Counted from the stretch's first letter, positions 8,343-17,715 are shown. The stretch: DNA of 64,000 nucleotides from JAWXCE01 sp034440495 (GCA_034440495.1 JAWXCE010000054.1:1-64000), one strand, 5' to 3'. Program-made: numbers and translations. The notes: generated by a model from the sequence alone, not told the origin.

Positions 8343-9046
8343 TGCCTCAAGCATCTCCTCAGCTTGTGGAGTTCCGCAAGGTCGCCAAGGTCTACGGATC
8401 GGGCGACGCGGCGGTGCGTGCGCTCGCAGGCGTTGATCTGGCGATTGCGGAAGGCGAGTTTACCGCGATCATGGGGCCGTCCGGTTCGGGCAAATCGACG
8501 GCGATGAACCTTCTCGCCTGCCTCGATACGCCGACATCGGGTCAATATCTGTTCAAGGGGATCAGCGTCGGCGCGCTTGACCGCAACCAGCGCGCACTTT
8601 TGCGGCGGCATTACCTAGGCTTTGTGTTTCAGGGCTTTAACCTGCTCGCGCGCACGACGGCGGCGGAGAATGTAGAGTTGCCGCTGGTTTACCGCTCGAT
8701 GCCATCCGCCGAACGCCGGTCGCGCGCAATGCGTTCGCTGGAGCTTGTGGGCCTCAAAGGCCGCGAAAGCCATACACCCGCCGAACTATCCGGCGGCCAG
8801 CAGCAGCGCGTAGCCATCGCCCGTGCGCTCGTCTCCGGCCCGGCCGTGCTGCTCGCCGACGAACCGACGGGCAACCTCGACAGCGCACGCAGCCGCGAGA
8901 TCATGGAGCTTTTGCTGCGCCTCAACCACGAAGAAGGCCTGACCATCGTCATGGTGACGCACGACCCCGTCATGGCCGCCTATTGCCGCCGCGTCGTACA
9001 TGTGGAGGACGGCCTCATCAGTCGCATCGACGAGAGGACGGCGTGA
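8342..9046 (+). CDS. ABC transporter ATP-binding protein (MacB/LolD type)
   Basis: This 234-residue stand-alone ATPase of the MacB/LolD group has Walker A GPSGSGKST (45-53), a Q-loop in FVFQGFNLL, signature LSGGQQQR (149-156), Walker B VLLADEP (169-175) followed by TGNLD, and the switch His in VTHDP. It energises the permease encoded just downstream. In E. coli MacB the ATPase is fused to the permease; here they are separate genes, a common arrangement elsewhere. A repeat element of about 74 bp separates it from the permease gene. Confidence 0.93.
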   Translation: MPQASPQLVEFRKVAKVYGSGDAAVRALAGVDLAIAEGEFTAIMGPSGSGKSTAMNLLACLDTPTSGQYLFKGISVGALDRNQRALLRRHYLGFVFQGFNLLARTTAAENVELPLVYRSMPSAERRSRAMRSLELVGLKGRESHTPAELSGGQQQRVAIARALVSGPAVLLADEPTGNLDSARSREIMELLLRLNHEEGLTIVMVTHDPVMAAYCRRVVHVEDGLISRIDERTA

Positions 9047-9056
9047 TCTATTCAAT

Positions 9057-9130
9057 CGTCATGGCCGGGGTTGACCCGGCCATCCAGACTGGATCCCCAG
9101 GTCTCCGCTTTGCTCCGCCCGAGGATGACG
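9057..9130 (+). repeat. bipartite palindromic repeat, copy 1
   Basis: This is an intergenic element with CGTCAT at its left end and ATGACG at its right. The left arm contains a hairpin (GCCGGGGTTGACCCGGC). The right arm reads GGATCCCCAGGTCTCCG and then CCGAGGATGACG. The same two-arm pattern recurs at 13801-13890 (same orientation) and, inverted, at 40771-40872 and 56014-56099. It lies between the ATPase and permease genes of one operon. Similar short palindromic repeats are dispersed in rhizobial genomes; the transcript hairpin might tune expression of the downstream gene. Confidence 0.8.
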
Positions 9131-9152
9131 GTGTCGTGGGAGGCCCGACCTA

Positions 9153-10364
9153 ATGCTGTGGGAAGCCATCAAACTCGCGCTGCGCTCCATCCGCCGCAAC
9201 GTGCTGCGCTCGTTCCTTACCGTGCTTGGCATCATCATCGGCGTGGCGGCGGTCATCACCATGGTCACGCTGGGGCGCGGCAGCACGATCAAGGTTCAGC
9301 AAGACATTGCCAAGCTAGGCACAAATTTGCTGGTTTTACGGCCCGGCCAGACGCCGCGTGGCTTTGGCGGTATTCAACAGGCGGCCAAGGCGCTGGATAT
9401 CAAGGACGCGGAGGCCGTTCGCGCGCAGATTTCCGGCATACGGGCTGTCGCGCCAACCGCCTCGCAAAATGTCACCGCAATATACGGCAATGAGAACTGG
9501 AATACCGGGCTCAATGGGGCCGACGGCGGTTATCTGGAGGCGCGCGACTGGCCGCTGGTAAGCGGGCGCCCCTTCAACGATGCGGAAATACGCGGCGGCT
9601 TGCCCGTTTGCGTCGTCGGCGCGACGGTGCGGCGCGAGCTGTTCGGCCAGTCCGACCCGGTGGGCGAAACCATCCGCGTGAAAAAGCTGAGTTGTGAGGT
9701 CATCGGCGTTTTGTCCTCGAAGGGCGAGTCCAGTTTCGGCCTCGACCAGGACGATCTCATTATTACACCGCTCAAAACCTTCCAGCGCCGCATCGCCGGC
9801 AATCAGGACGTCACGCTGGTTTACATTTCGGTGGAGGATGGACGCTCCACCACCAAAGCCCTGAATGATGTTGTGGCGCTGATGCGGGAGCGGCGCAACA
9901 TTTCGGAAAACGAGGAGCCGGACTTTTTTGCGCGCGACCTGAAGGAAATAGCGGACACGCTGTCCGCCACGACCACGGTTTTGACGGGACTTTTAAGCGC
10001 CGTTGCCGCCATCAGCCTGCTGGTCGGCGGCATCGGCATTATGAATATCATGCTCGTGTCCGTTACAGAGCGGACGCGCGAAATCGGCACGCGCCTCGCC
10101 ATCGGCGCGCTGGAGAGCCAGGTTTTGCTCCAGTTTCTGGTGGAGGCTGTGGTGCTGTCGCTGCTCGGTGGCTTGATCGGCATCGTGCTGGGGCTTAGCC
10201 TGTCCGGTGCGCTTACCGGCGTTTTGAAAGTACCATTCGTCATTGACCCCGTGCTCATCGCTGTCGCATTCGGGTTCAGCGCGCTCGTCGGGGTGGTGTT
10301 CGGATATTTCCCTGCACGCAAGGCGGCACGGCTTGACCCCATTGAGGCGCTGCGCCATGAATAG
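9153..10364 (+). CDS. MacB-like ABC transporter permease (FtsX family)
   Basis: This 403-residue permease has the MacB topology: one transmembrane helix near the N-terminus (LRSFLTVLGIIIGVAAVITM), a periplasmic MacB-core domain of about 200 residues, and three C-terminal helices beginning at AAISLLVGGIGIMNIMLVSV. The FtsX signature TERTREIGTRLAIGA follows. It acts with the preceding ATPase and MacA-like adaptor in mechanotransmission-type efflux from the periplasm. The final EALRHE tail is typical of the family. The operon appears to end here; the following gene is 125 bp away. Confidence 0.92.
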   Translation: MLWEAIKLALRSIRRNVLRSFLTVLGIIIGVAAVITMVTLGRGSTIKVQQDIAKLGTNLLVLRPGQTPRGFGGIQQAAKALDIKDAEAVRAQISGIRAVAPTASQNVTAIYGNENWNTGLNGADGGYLEARDWPLVSGRPFNDAEIRGGLPVCVVGATVRRELFGQSDPVGETIRVKKLSCEVIGVLSSKGESSFGLDQDDLIITPLKTFQRRIAGNQDVTLVYISVEDGRSTTKALNDVVALMRERRNISENEEPDFFARDLKEIADTLSATTTVLTGLLSAVAAISLLVGGIGIMNIMLVSVTERTREIGTRLAIGALESQVLLQFLVEAVVLSLLGGLIGIVLGLSLSGALTGVLKVPFVIDPVLIAVAFGFSALVGVVFGYFPARKAARLDPIEALRHE

Positions 10365-10489
10365 GATGTACCCACGCCACAGGTTTGCTGCAATTAGGCC
10401 GGATTGAAACCGTTTTGCCGTTTTGAAGTGCAAAAATTGGATCAAATTGATAATAATTCAGGCTTAAATTTGCAGTCTCAGGATTTATT

Positions 10490-11641
10490 ATGAAACATTT
10501 GCTGTTTCTCGCGGCCTTGGTCTCTCTTTGTATAAGCGCGAAGCAATTGCAGGCTGCGGAGCTGAGCGGTGATTGTTGCGCTGACCTGGAGGAACGGGTT
10601 AAGGAGCTGGAAGCCGCTGGTGCGCCGAAAGGCAACCAAAAAGTTTCGCTGTCTGATGACAAAGGCGCACTCTTTAACATTCCGTATTACATAAACTATG
10701 AGACCAAAACGATTGTTTTTTTCGACCCTAAAGCCTCGGTTTTTAGCTATGAAAGCGCCGCGTTTGCGGATTTGACCTCCGCCATAAACGGCGTAGTGCA
10801 TGACCGGCTTGCATCGAACAGCCCGCCAAACCGGCTTTGGGCGGTGGCGTTTGGCGGCGTTCGCGACGATGAAAACGGCGACCTCGGCTATGGTGGCGTT
10901 ATTTCTGGCTTCGATGCGCCAATGACGCCCTCGTCGCGCGGCGGCTTTTTCGGCGGCTGGTCAGTGAGCGAGCTGAAAGCACACGGCGGCTCACATGACC
11001 TCGAAACAGACTATGCGTTCGCGGGGCTTTATGCGCGCACGGCGTTAAGCAACTCTTTTGCGGATTTCCTCATAGTTGGCGGTCGCAGCGAAAATGACAG
11101 CGAGCGGCGCATTTTTAACACTCGAACACCCGGTGTCCCAGAGTTTGCGCAAGGCGGCTATGAGGGTTATTTCATCAATCCAGAAATTCTAATGGGATCG
11201 CGCCAAACGCTGTGGGGCAGGACTTTAACGCCTAGCGTTTCGTTGGGTTATGCAGGGCTTTTCCTGGACGAGCTAAATGAGAAAGGCTCAATCGCCTCCG
11301 TTTCATTAGAACAACGCGATATTCACCTTCTCCTGTCAAAAGCGCAGGTTCAGTTGGAGGAGAAGTGGACGGACGCAGGCGCTATCTGGCGCGTCAAAGG
11401 CAATATTGGCGTGTCTGCACGGGAAAATGTGGGTGAAGAGAAAACAAAAAGCGTGCTCGGCGGAGTAACGGGCTTCGATCTGAACACGGGCGACGATAAC
11501 GCAATTGCGGCGTTTGCGGGCGCTAACATATCTTATAGCCCTGCTCCAAGCTTTGAAGTTTTCATGGCCGGCGAAGCGTCGATAGAAACAGAAGACGCGA
11601 CCTCTTACACAGGCCGGGCAGGAGCAAGCGTTAAGTTTTGA
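10490..11641 (+). CDS. outer-membrane beta-barrel protein with porin-like N-terminus
   Basis: This 383-residue protein begins with a signal peptide (KHLLFLAALVSLCISAKQLQAA). After cleavage comes a short coiled-coil segment (DCCADLEERVKELEAAGAP, then KGNQKVSL) very like the start of alphaproteobacterial porins. The rest is rich in alternating aromatic and small residues, with motifs like FGGVRDDENGDLGYGG, and ends GRAGASVKF with a C-terminal Phe, as required for BAM insertion. The C-terminal region resembles autotransporter-type barrels rather than a classic 16-strand porin. Its role (porin, adhesin or autotransporter remnant) is not established. It is an isolated gene between the MacAB-like operon and a phospholipid-synthesis gene. 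Confidence 0.65.
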   Translation: MKHLLFLAALVSLCISAKQLQAAELSGDCCADLEERVKELEAAGAPKGNQKVSLSDDKGALFNIPYYINYETKTIVFFDPKASVFSYESAAFADLTSAINGVVHDRLASNSPPNRLWAVAFGGVRDDENGDLGYGGVISGFDAPMTPSSRGGFFGGWSVSELKAHGGSHDLETDYAFAGLYARTALSNSFADFLIVGGRSENDSERRIFNTRTPGVPEFAQGGYEGYFINPEILMGSRQTLWGRTLTPSVSLGYAGLFLDELNEKGSIASVSLEQRDIHLLLSKAQVQLEEKWTDAGAIWRVKGNIGVSARENVGEEKTKSVLGGVTGFDLNTGDDNAIAAFAGANISYSPAPSFEVFMAGEASIETEDATSYTGRAGASVKF

Positions 11642-11729
11642 ACACGCGGCTTCTGAACATATTACTGCTTCAAATTCATGACCATTATTTTTGTCAGAGT
11701 TGTTCCTACCCGAACAATACTCCGGCAAG

Positions 11730-12521
11730 ATGCATCGTGCGATGGCAGGTTATTCGGAAAAGCGTTACGGTTTCGTCTGGAAGCGTGCAACACCGCTTTC
11801 GCTGCTTATAGAAGCCGGAAGTGAACTGCTCACCCTGGGAACGGTGGCCGTTGTGCTCGCCGCCATCGGGATGCTGCCGCTAAGCCGTACCGGACTGATC
11901 GTAGCGGCGCTTTCCTACGCTGCGGTGACGCTGTTTGTTATCGTCGGCCTCAGCCGCCACGCCCCGCATCAGCGTTTTGGAATTGCTAACGCGATCACCC
12001 TATGCCGCGCCGCGTTCAACATTGTCTTGCTGACTGTCATTGCGGAAGAGCTTCTCGGCAAAGAGCGTTTGCTGGACGCCACTTTCCGCTGGGGTCTGAC
12101 TGTTGCGGCCGCTATCGCCCTGGTGCTGGATGGCGTCGATGGATGGATCGCCCGCCGTAACAATATGACCAGTGAGTTCGGCGCGCGCTTCGACATGGAG
12201 ACCGACGGCGTCTTCCTACTGGCCCTGACGCTTTTACTTGTGACCGGCGATATCGTCGGCGCCTGGGTTGTGGCGAGTGGATTGATCTATTATTTCTTCC
12301 GAGTGGCCACTCGGATTTGGCCGACTCTGACTGCGCCACTCTTTCCGAGTATAAGACGAAAAGCAATCTGCGTTGTGCAAGGCGCTGTGCTGATCGCGGC
12401 GTTAGCCCCCGCTATCCCGTCCTGGGGAGCGCAACTGATCTGCCTGACAGGGTTGGCGCTGTTGCTTTACTCCTTCGGCGTGGATGTAATCTGGCTGTTA
12501 AGTCGGTCGCGACGGTCTTAA
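11730..12521 (+). CDS. CDP-alcohol phosphatidyltransferase family protein
   Basis: This integral membrane enzyme carries the exact family motif D-G-x2-A-R-x8-G-x3-D-x3-D, seen as DGWIARRNNM then EFGARFDMETD (about residues 137-158). The Asp residues bind Mg2+ and the CDP-diacylglycerol head, and the enzyme transfers phosphatidyl to an alcohol, or a related reaction. Several transmembrane helices surround it. An in-frame TTG at 11691 would add 13 residues, but the ATG at 11730 is preferred. The acceptor alcohol is unknown. It stands alone and is not beside pgsA or pssA partners. Confidence 0.82.
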   Translation: MHRAMAGYSEKRYGFVWKRATPLSLLIEAGSELLTLGTVAVVLAAIGMLPLSRTGLIVAALSYAAVTLFVIVGLSRHAPHQRFGIANAITLCRAAFNIVLLTVIAEELLGKERLLDATFRWGLTVAAAIALVLDGVDGWIARRNNMTSEFGARFDMETDGVFLLALTLLLVTGDIVGAWVVASGLIYYFFRVATRIWPTLTAPLFPSIRRKAICVVQGAVLIAALAPAIPSWGAQLICLTGLALLLYSFGVDVIWLLSRSRRS

Positions 12522-12558
12522 ACTGCACCGGGCATAGTGACGCCCTGTTGCCGTGAAT

Positions 12559-12596
12559 GTTAGAATTCTAACTTCAACACGACCATTATAGTCGTG
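12559..12596. promoter_or_regulatory. two adjacent palindromes upstream of RND operon (putative operator)
   Basis: A perfect 14-bp palindrome GTTAGAATTCTAAC (12559-12572) is followed five bases later by the inverted repeat CACGAC-N7-GTCGTG (12578-12596). They lie 130-170 bp before the first gene of an RND efflux operon. Such paired dyads are typical binding sites for TetR- or MarR-type repressors of efflux genes, but no regulator gene is adjacent. Confidence 0.4.
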
Positions 12597-12727
12597 AGCA
12601 ACGCGGTTCGTCACGAATAGTTGAGGCCATGTGACCCGTAGCTGCGATTGGCGGGGTTGATCTTATCCCCCGCGTCTCGCTTTATGGATACAAGAGATTT
12701 CTGCGCCTCCACGATTGAAGGGCATGC

Positions 12728-13795
12728 ATGTTGAAAGTTTTTGCCGCGTTGCTGATCGCAGGTGCGTTTGCGGCTGGCGGCTACTACATCCAGACTGAGT
12801 TCGGACAGAAAAAACAGGAAGCGAAAACCCCCGCCGCTCCATCGGTGATTGTTGACTCCGTTGTGCGGCGCGAGCTGATCGATTTGATTGAAGCAGTGGG
12901 TACTACCTTTGCCAAGGACTCGATTACCGTAACGGCGCCGGTTACCGATCCCATTGTGGATTTGCTTTTCAACGACGGCCAGAAAGTTAAAAAAGGCGAT
13001 GTGCTTGTCGAGCTTGATACGCGCAGCCTGGTCGCCCAGCTTGAATCGGCGCGCGCGACGTTCGACGAAGCGCAAAAGCAGCTCGACCGCGTTCAGACGC
13101 TGACCACTCGCGGCAACGCCACCGGAACGCGCTTGGACGAGCAGGAGCGCACGCGGAACACCTCCAAGGCTGAAGTCGATCGCATGATGGCGGAGATCGA
13201 CCGGCGCAAAATCCGCGCCGCGTTCGACGGCGTGATGGGCTTGCGGCGTGTCAGCGTCGGCGCGCTCGTGCAGCCGGGCACCGAACTGGCGACGTTGCAG
13301 GATACGTCCGTGCTTAAACTCGATTTTACCGTTCCAGAGCTATACATGGGTGGCTTGAAGCCAGGGCAGGAAGTGATCGCCAAAAGCCCGGTGTTCCCGA
13401 ACAAAGACTTTAAGGGTGTGATCAGCGCTGTCGAGGGCGTCATTAATCCTTCCTCGCGTTCTGTCACGGTACGCGCCCTTATTCCCAATCCTGATGGCGC
13501 GTTAACGCCCGGCGGCTTAATGACTGTTGGCGTCGTGCGGGAGCGGGCGATGCCGATTATGGCCCCTGAGGAGGCGGTCATTTCCCTTGGCGACCAGCGT
13601 TTTGTTTTCAAGGTTGAGGCAGGCGACACGGTAAAGCGCATTGCGGTCAAGACCGGTCGGCGGAAGCCCGGATTTATCGAGATCACCGAGGGCCTGACCG
13701 AGCGTGACGTGATTGTGGTTGACGGCGTGATCCGCGTGCGCGATGGCGGCGCAATCAAGCCGCAACCGCGTTCTGGCAACGGCGGCGGCGCATAA
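12728..13795 (+). CDS. RND efflux periplasmic adaptor
   Basis: This 355-residue HlyD/MexE-type membrane-fusion protein starts with an N-terminal anchor (VFAALLIAGAFAAGGYYI). The lipoyl half-domains follow (VTAPVTDPIVDLLFNDGQKV and FDGVMGLRRVSVGALVQPG), separated by a short hairpin of about 70 residues, then beta-barrel and membrane-proximal domains. The short coiled coil and absence of a lipobox place it with the MexE/VexA-like adaptors. It is the first gene of an operon with the large RND pump; a palindromic repeat of about 90 bp lies between them. A nearby upstream double dyad may control it. The outer-membrane channel must come from elsewhere. Confidence 0.9.
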   Translation: MLKVFAALLIAGAFAAGGYYIQTEFGQKKQEAKTPAAPSVIVDSVVRRELIDLIEAVGTTFAKDSITVTAPVTDPIVDLLFNDGQKVKKGDVLVELDTRSLVAQLESARATFDEAQKQLDRVQTLTTRGNATGTRLDEQERTRNTSKAEVDRMMAEIDRRKIRAAFDGVMGLRRVSVGALVQPGTELATLQDTSVLKLDFTVPELYMGGLKPGQEVIAKSPVFPNKDFKGVISAVEGVINPSSRSVTVRALIPNPDGALTPGGLMTVGVVRERAMPIMAPEEAVISLGDQRFVFKVEAGDTVKRIAVKTGRRKPGFIEITEGLTERDVIVVDGVIRVRDGGAIKPQPRSGNGGGA

Positions 13796-13800
13796 CCTCT

Positions 13801-13890
13801 CGTCATTGCTGGGCTTGCCCCGGCAATCCAGACTTTGTTTAGATAGGAAGATGGATCCCCGGGTCTTCGCTTCGCCCGCATGAGGATGAC
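13801..13890 (+). repeat. bipartite palindromic repeat, copy 2
   Basis: It begins CGTCATTGCTGGGCTTGCCC and ends CATGAGGATGAC, with the central GGATCCCCGGGTCTTCGC shared with copy 1. It is about 16 bp longer than copy 1 because of extra sequence between the arms. It occupies almost all of the intergenic space between the RND adaptor and pump genes, the same kind of position as copy 1 in the MacAB-like operon. Confidence 0.8.
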
Positions 13891-13903
13891 AAGGTAAGAG
13901 ACA

Positions 13904-16900
13904 ATGGTTTTATCCGACATCTCCGTTAAACGGCCGATTTTCGCGACGGTCGTTAGCCTCGTCATCATCGTGTTCGGGATCATCTCCTACACGCGGCTAC
14001 CGGTGCGCGAATATCCGGACGTGGACGCGCCCATCGTTACCATTGAGACGACATATACAGGCGCTGCGGCGACGGTCGTCGATACGCGCATCACCAAAAT
14101 CATCGAGGATCAGATCAGCGGCATCGAGGGCGTCCGCAACATCGATTCCAAAAGCACGGACGGCGTCTCCACGATCACCGTTGAATTCACGCTGGGCCGC
14201 GATATCGATTCCGCCGCGAACGATCTGCGCGACCGCGTCAACCGCGTCATCGATGATCTGCCGGACGAGGCCGACACCCCGCAAATTACCAAGGTAGATG
14301 CTGACGCATCACCTATCCTCTGGTACAGCCTGACCAGCAACAGCCTCAGCCGCATTCAGATCACGGATTATGCGGAGCGCTTTATCATTGACCGCATCGG
14401 CTCGGTGGATGGCGTCGCTCGGGTAAACGTCAGCGCGCCCGCCACACCCGCGATGCGCATTTGGATCGACCGGCAGGCGCTCGCGGCTCGAAGTCTGACC
14501 ATCGCCGACGTCGAAACCGCAATCCGCGCGCAAAATATAGAATTGCCCGGCGGGCGCATCGAATCGCTGAACAGCTTCCTGACCGTGCGCGTCGAACGCG
14601 CTTACGCCACTGCTGAACAGTTTCGCGGTCTCATCGTGCGCCGCGACGAAAATGGAAACCTGACGCGCCTGGGCGATGTGGCGACGGTGGAGGTAGCGCC
14701 CGAGAACGATAAGTCGGAGTTTCGCGGCGACGGGCAGGATCGCATCGGCCTCGGCATTGTGCGCATATCGGGAGCCAATGCGCTGGATGTGGCGCGCGGC
14801 GTTAAAGTTGAGGTTGATCGCATTCGCGAGGGGTTGCCCGCGCAGATCAGCCTGCTGCCGTCCTATGACACAACGCAGTTTATCGACGCATCCATGCATG
14901 AAGTCTGGCTGACATTCGCCATCGCCGGGGGCTGTGTTCTGCTGGTGATTTTTATCTTCCTCGGTAATTTCCGCGCAACCATCATACCGATGCTGGCCGT
15001 GCCCGTGTCTATTCTGGGCGCGTTTATCGCCATGTATGCGACCGGCAGTACAATCAACCTCATCACACTATTGGCGCTGGTTCTCGCCATCGGCCTCGTA
15101 GTGGACGACGCGATTGTGGTGCTGGAGAACATCTACCGCCGGATGGAGCTGGGCGAAACGCCGCTCGTCGCCTCCTATCGCGGCGCGCAGCAGGTGGGCT
15201 TCGCAGTGATTGCGACGACGCTCGTGCTGATCGCGGTGTTTGTGCCTATCGTATTTCTGGCTGGCATCACGGGGAGGATATTCGCGGAGCTGTCCATTGC
15301 CATGGCGGCGTCCGTTGCGTTTTCCGGGCTGGTCGCGCTCACGCTTACCCCGATGCTCTGCTCGAAGCTGCTGAAACCGAAAGCTGGCGCCGTCAAAGGC
15401 GACGCAAACTCGCATCGCCATAATGCAGAGCGCGGATGGATGCAGCGCCGGTACGCGGCTTTGCTGAAACCCACGATGTCATCGCCATCGCTTGTTATCC
15501 TCGCCGTTGCGGGCGTTGTCGGCCTCACATTTCTGATGGTGCGGCTGCTACCACAGGAGTTCACCCCGCCCGAGGATCGCGGCGCGCTACTGGTGACTGT
15601 TAAGGGGCCGGAGGGCGCAAGCTTTGAATATACGCGCCGCTACATGCGCGAAATCGAGAAGGATTTGCAGGTTTATACGCAGAACGGTGAGGCTTCCACG
15701 TTGATCGTGCGCACGCCTGGCGGTTTCGGCGTGACTGAGGAGTTCAATACGGGCCGCGCCATCATGGTGCTGTCTGGCTGGGACAAGCGGAAGCGTTCGG
15801 GTCTCGATATTGTGCCGGAACTGCGTCAGCGGCTACAGAAGCATCCGGGCGTTCGCGTTAATGCATTTATGCGCGGCGGCTTAGTGCAGCGTGGCGACCA
15901 GCCAGTCAACTTCGTAATCGGCGCGTCGGAATATTCCGTGCTGGCCAAGGCGCGTGACGTGCTGCTGGAGAAAGCGCGCAACAATCCGGGCCTTACCTCC
16001 ATCGATAGCGATTATGCGGAAACCAAGCCGCAGTTGCTGGTAGACATCAACGGCGTGCGGGCCGCCGAACTTGGCGTTTCGGCGGAAGTGATCGGCCGCA
16101 CGCTCGAAACACTGCTCGGCTCACGCGAGGTTACGACCTATATCGATCAGGGCGAGGAGTATAACGTCATCCTTCAAGCCAAAGTGGATAACCGGCTGCA
16201 GCCAACCGACTTGACCAACATCTTCGTCCGCTCCGCCACCTCGAATACGCTAATCCCTCTATCGAACGTGGTAACGCTGAAGGAGCGCGCCGACGCGGCG
16301 ACATTACCCCGTTACAACAAGGTTCGGTCGGTGACAATCACCGCCTCGCTCACCGCCGGATATAGCCTTGGCGATGCCCTTGCGTTTCTGGAGCGGACGG
16401 TGCGCGAGGAACTGCCCGAGATCGCGACCGTGGATTACAAAGGCGAGTCGCTTGAGTTCAAGCAGACCGGGCAATCGCTGGTTTTTGTTCTTGGCCTTGC
16501 GCTGGTGATAATTTTCCTCATTCTGGCGGCACAGTTTGAAAGCTTTATCCACCCGCTCATCATCATCCTGACGGTGCCGCTGGCGGTGAGCGGCGCGGCG
16601 CTGGCATTGCTCATTAGCGGCGGCTCCATAAACATTTTCAGCCAGGTCGGAATTTTGATACTGATCGGCATCGCGGCTAAAAACGGCATTCTGATCGTGG
16701 AATTTGCCAATCAGCTTCGGGATGAGGGGATGAGCGTCGACGAGGCCATTCTGGAGGCCAGCCAAGACCGCCTGCGGCCTATCTTGATGACATCAATTGC
16801 CACTGCTGCGGGAGCTGTGCCGCTGGCGCTTGCCCATGGCGCTGGAGCTGAAACCCGCGCGGTTATCGGGCTTGTGGTGCTCGCGGGAACTCTAAGCGCC

Positions 16901-17041
16901 ACGTTGCTGACTCTGTTTATTATCCCCGCCATGTACCGGCTTCTGGCGCCTTACACGAAATCGCCGAGCGCAGTCGCCCGCCAGCTCGAAAACGAAGAGA
17001 GAGCGGCGGATAGCGGCGGAATGCCCGCGCCCGCCGAGTAG
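13904..17041 (+). CDS. RND efflux pump, inner-membrane transporter (HAE1/AcrB family)
   Basis: This 1045-residue pump has the standard RND plan: an N-terminal helix (RPIFATVVSLVIIVFGIISY), a large porter domain, six helices, a second porter loop and six more helices. The proton-relay residues are present: adjacent Asp residues in LVVDDAIVVLEN of TM4 and the Lys in AAKNGILIVEF of TM10. It would extrude hydrophobic compounds from the periplasm and inner leaflet using the proton gradient. The length matches the family, with no truncation. A rho-independent terminator follows 20 bp after the stop. Confidence 0.95.
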   Translation: MVLSDISVKRPIFATVVSLVIIVFGIISYTRLPVREYPDVDAPIVTIETTYTGAAATVVDTRITKIIEDQISGIEGVRNIDSKSTDGVSTITVEFTLGRDIDSAANDLRDRVNRVIDDLPDEADTPQITKVDADASPILWYSLTSNSLSRIQITDYAERFIIDRIGSVDGVARVNVSAPATPAMRIWIDRQALAARSLTIADVETAIRAQNIELPGGRIESLNSFLTVRVERAYATAEQFRGLIVRRDENGNLTRLGDVATVEVAPENDKSEFRGDGQDRIGLGIVRISGANALDVARGVKVEVDRIREGLPAQISLLPSYDTTQFIDASMHEVWLTFAIAGGCVLLVIFIFLGNFRATIIPMLAVPVSILGAFIAMYATGSTINLITLLALVLAIGLVVDDAIVVLENIYRRMELGETPLVASYRGAQQVGFAVIATTLVLIAVFVPIVFLAGITGRIFAELSIAMAASVAFSGLVALTLTPMLCSKLLKPKAGAVKGDANSHRHNAERGWMQRRYAALLKPTMSSPSLVILAVAGVVGLTFLMVRLLPQEFTPPEDRGALLVTVKGPEGASFEYTRRYMREIEKDLQVYTQNGEASTLIVRTPGGFGVTEEFNTGRAIMVLSGWDKRKRSGLDIVPELRQRLQKHPGVRVNAFMRGGLVQRGDQPVNFVIGASEYSVLAKARDVLLEKARNNPGLTSIDSDYAETKPQLLVDINGVRAAELGVSAEVIGRTLETLLGSREVTTYIDQGEEYNVILQAKVDNRLQPTDLTNIFVRSATSNTLIPLSNVVTLKERADAATLPRYNKVRSVTITASLTAGYSLGDALAFLERTVREELPEIATVDYKGESLEFKQTGQSLVFVLGLALVIIFLILAAQFESFIHPLIIILTVPLAVSGAALALLISGGSINIFSQVGILILIGIAAKNGILIVEFANQLRDEGMSVDEAILEASQDRLRPILMTSIATAAGAVPLALAHGAGAETRAVIGLVVLAGTLSATLLTLFIIPAMYRLLAPYTKSPSAVARQLENEERAADSGGMPAPAE

Positions 17042-17060
17042 CTGCGGATACTCAATGATA

Positions 17061-17089
17061 AAAAAAGGGAGGCGTTAAGCCTCCCTTTT
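17061..17089. terminator. bidirectional intrinsic terminator
   Basis: A 7-bp GC-rich stem (GGGAGGC, loop GTTAA, GCCTCCC) is flanked by AAAAAA on the left and TTTT on the right. It can therefore terminate transcripts from both the RND operon (plus) and the convergent DUF2076 gene (minus). Confidence 0.88.
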
Positions 17090-17094
17090 CAATA

Positions 17095-17715
17095 TCAGAT
17101 ATCGGAGTCGTCGCCACCGCCGTCGAACCAGCCGCCGCCGTCGTTGCTGGCGTCTTGAGTTTCGGCATTGTCGTTGTTCGACGCATCATCTTTGGCCGTA
17201 TCTTCGGCTTTGGCCGGTTCCGCCGCAGTGGCTTTGTCTCCGCCACCAAACATGCCGCCAAGCATACTGCCAAGCATCATGCCGCCCGCCACGCCAACCG
17301 CAGTTTGAGCCGCGCCGGCGAGAAAGCCGCCGCCCTGACCAGTGCGCTGGTATTGCTGAACTGGACTTTCAGGCTGCCGTCCGCGATTTTGCGCTGGATA
17401 ACGCGACCCTGGAGTTGCGCCGCCGGAACGCGGAACCGAACCGCCGCCGAACAGCCCGCCGAGAAAGCTGCCGCCCCCAGCCGCAGGACGCTCGTCCACG
17501 TCGTTCTCAAGCTCTTCAATGCGCTGCTGCGCCTGTTTCAGTGCCTGCTCCTGCACAATGATCGCCTGCGCCATGTAATAAGGCGCGGCGGGCTGGCGCG
17601 AGATCAGCTTGTTGATATGCTTTTCGGCGCCCGCATCGCGCTGGGCGGAGCCTTGCTCGGCCTCACTCAGCTTGCCAAAAAGTTCGTCGATAACATCCTG
17701 CTCTGTTCTATCCAT
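17095..17715 (-). CDS. DUF2076 domain protein
   Basis: The protein matches the DUF2076 family. An N-terminal helical region starts MDRTEQDVIDELFGKLSEAE, with HINKLISRQP and PYYMAQAIIVQEQAL, then a coiled coil (QAQQRIEELEND). A Gly-rich region with FLGGLFGGG, a hydrophobic glycine-zipper-like segment (AAQTAVGVAGGMMLGSMLGG) and an acidic Gly-rich tail follow. The start at 17715 (MDRTEQ) is favoured; in-frame upstream ATGs exist at 17724 and 17739. Such proteins are thought to sit at the membrane or periplasm, but no function is known. It is a single gene with its terminator shared with the RND operon. Confidence 0.82.
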   Translation of the reverse strand: MDRTEQDVIDELFGKLSEAEQGSAQRDAGAEKHINKLISRQPAAPYYMAQAIIVQEQALKQAQQRIEELENDVDERPAAGGGSFLGGLFGGGSVPRSGGATPGSRYPAQNRGRQPESPVQQYQRTGQGGGFLAGAAQTAVGVAGGMMLGSMLGGMFGGGDKATAAEPAKAEDTAKDDASNNDNAETQDASNDGGGWFDGGGDDSDI

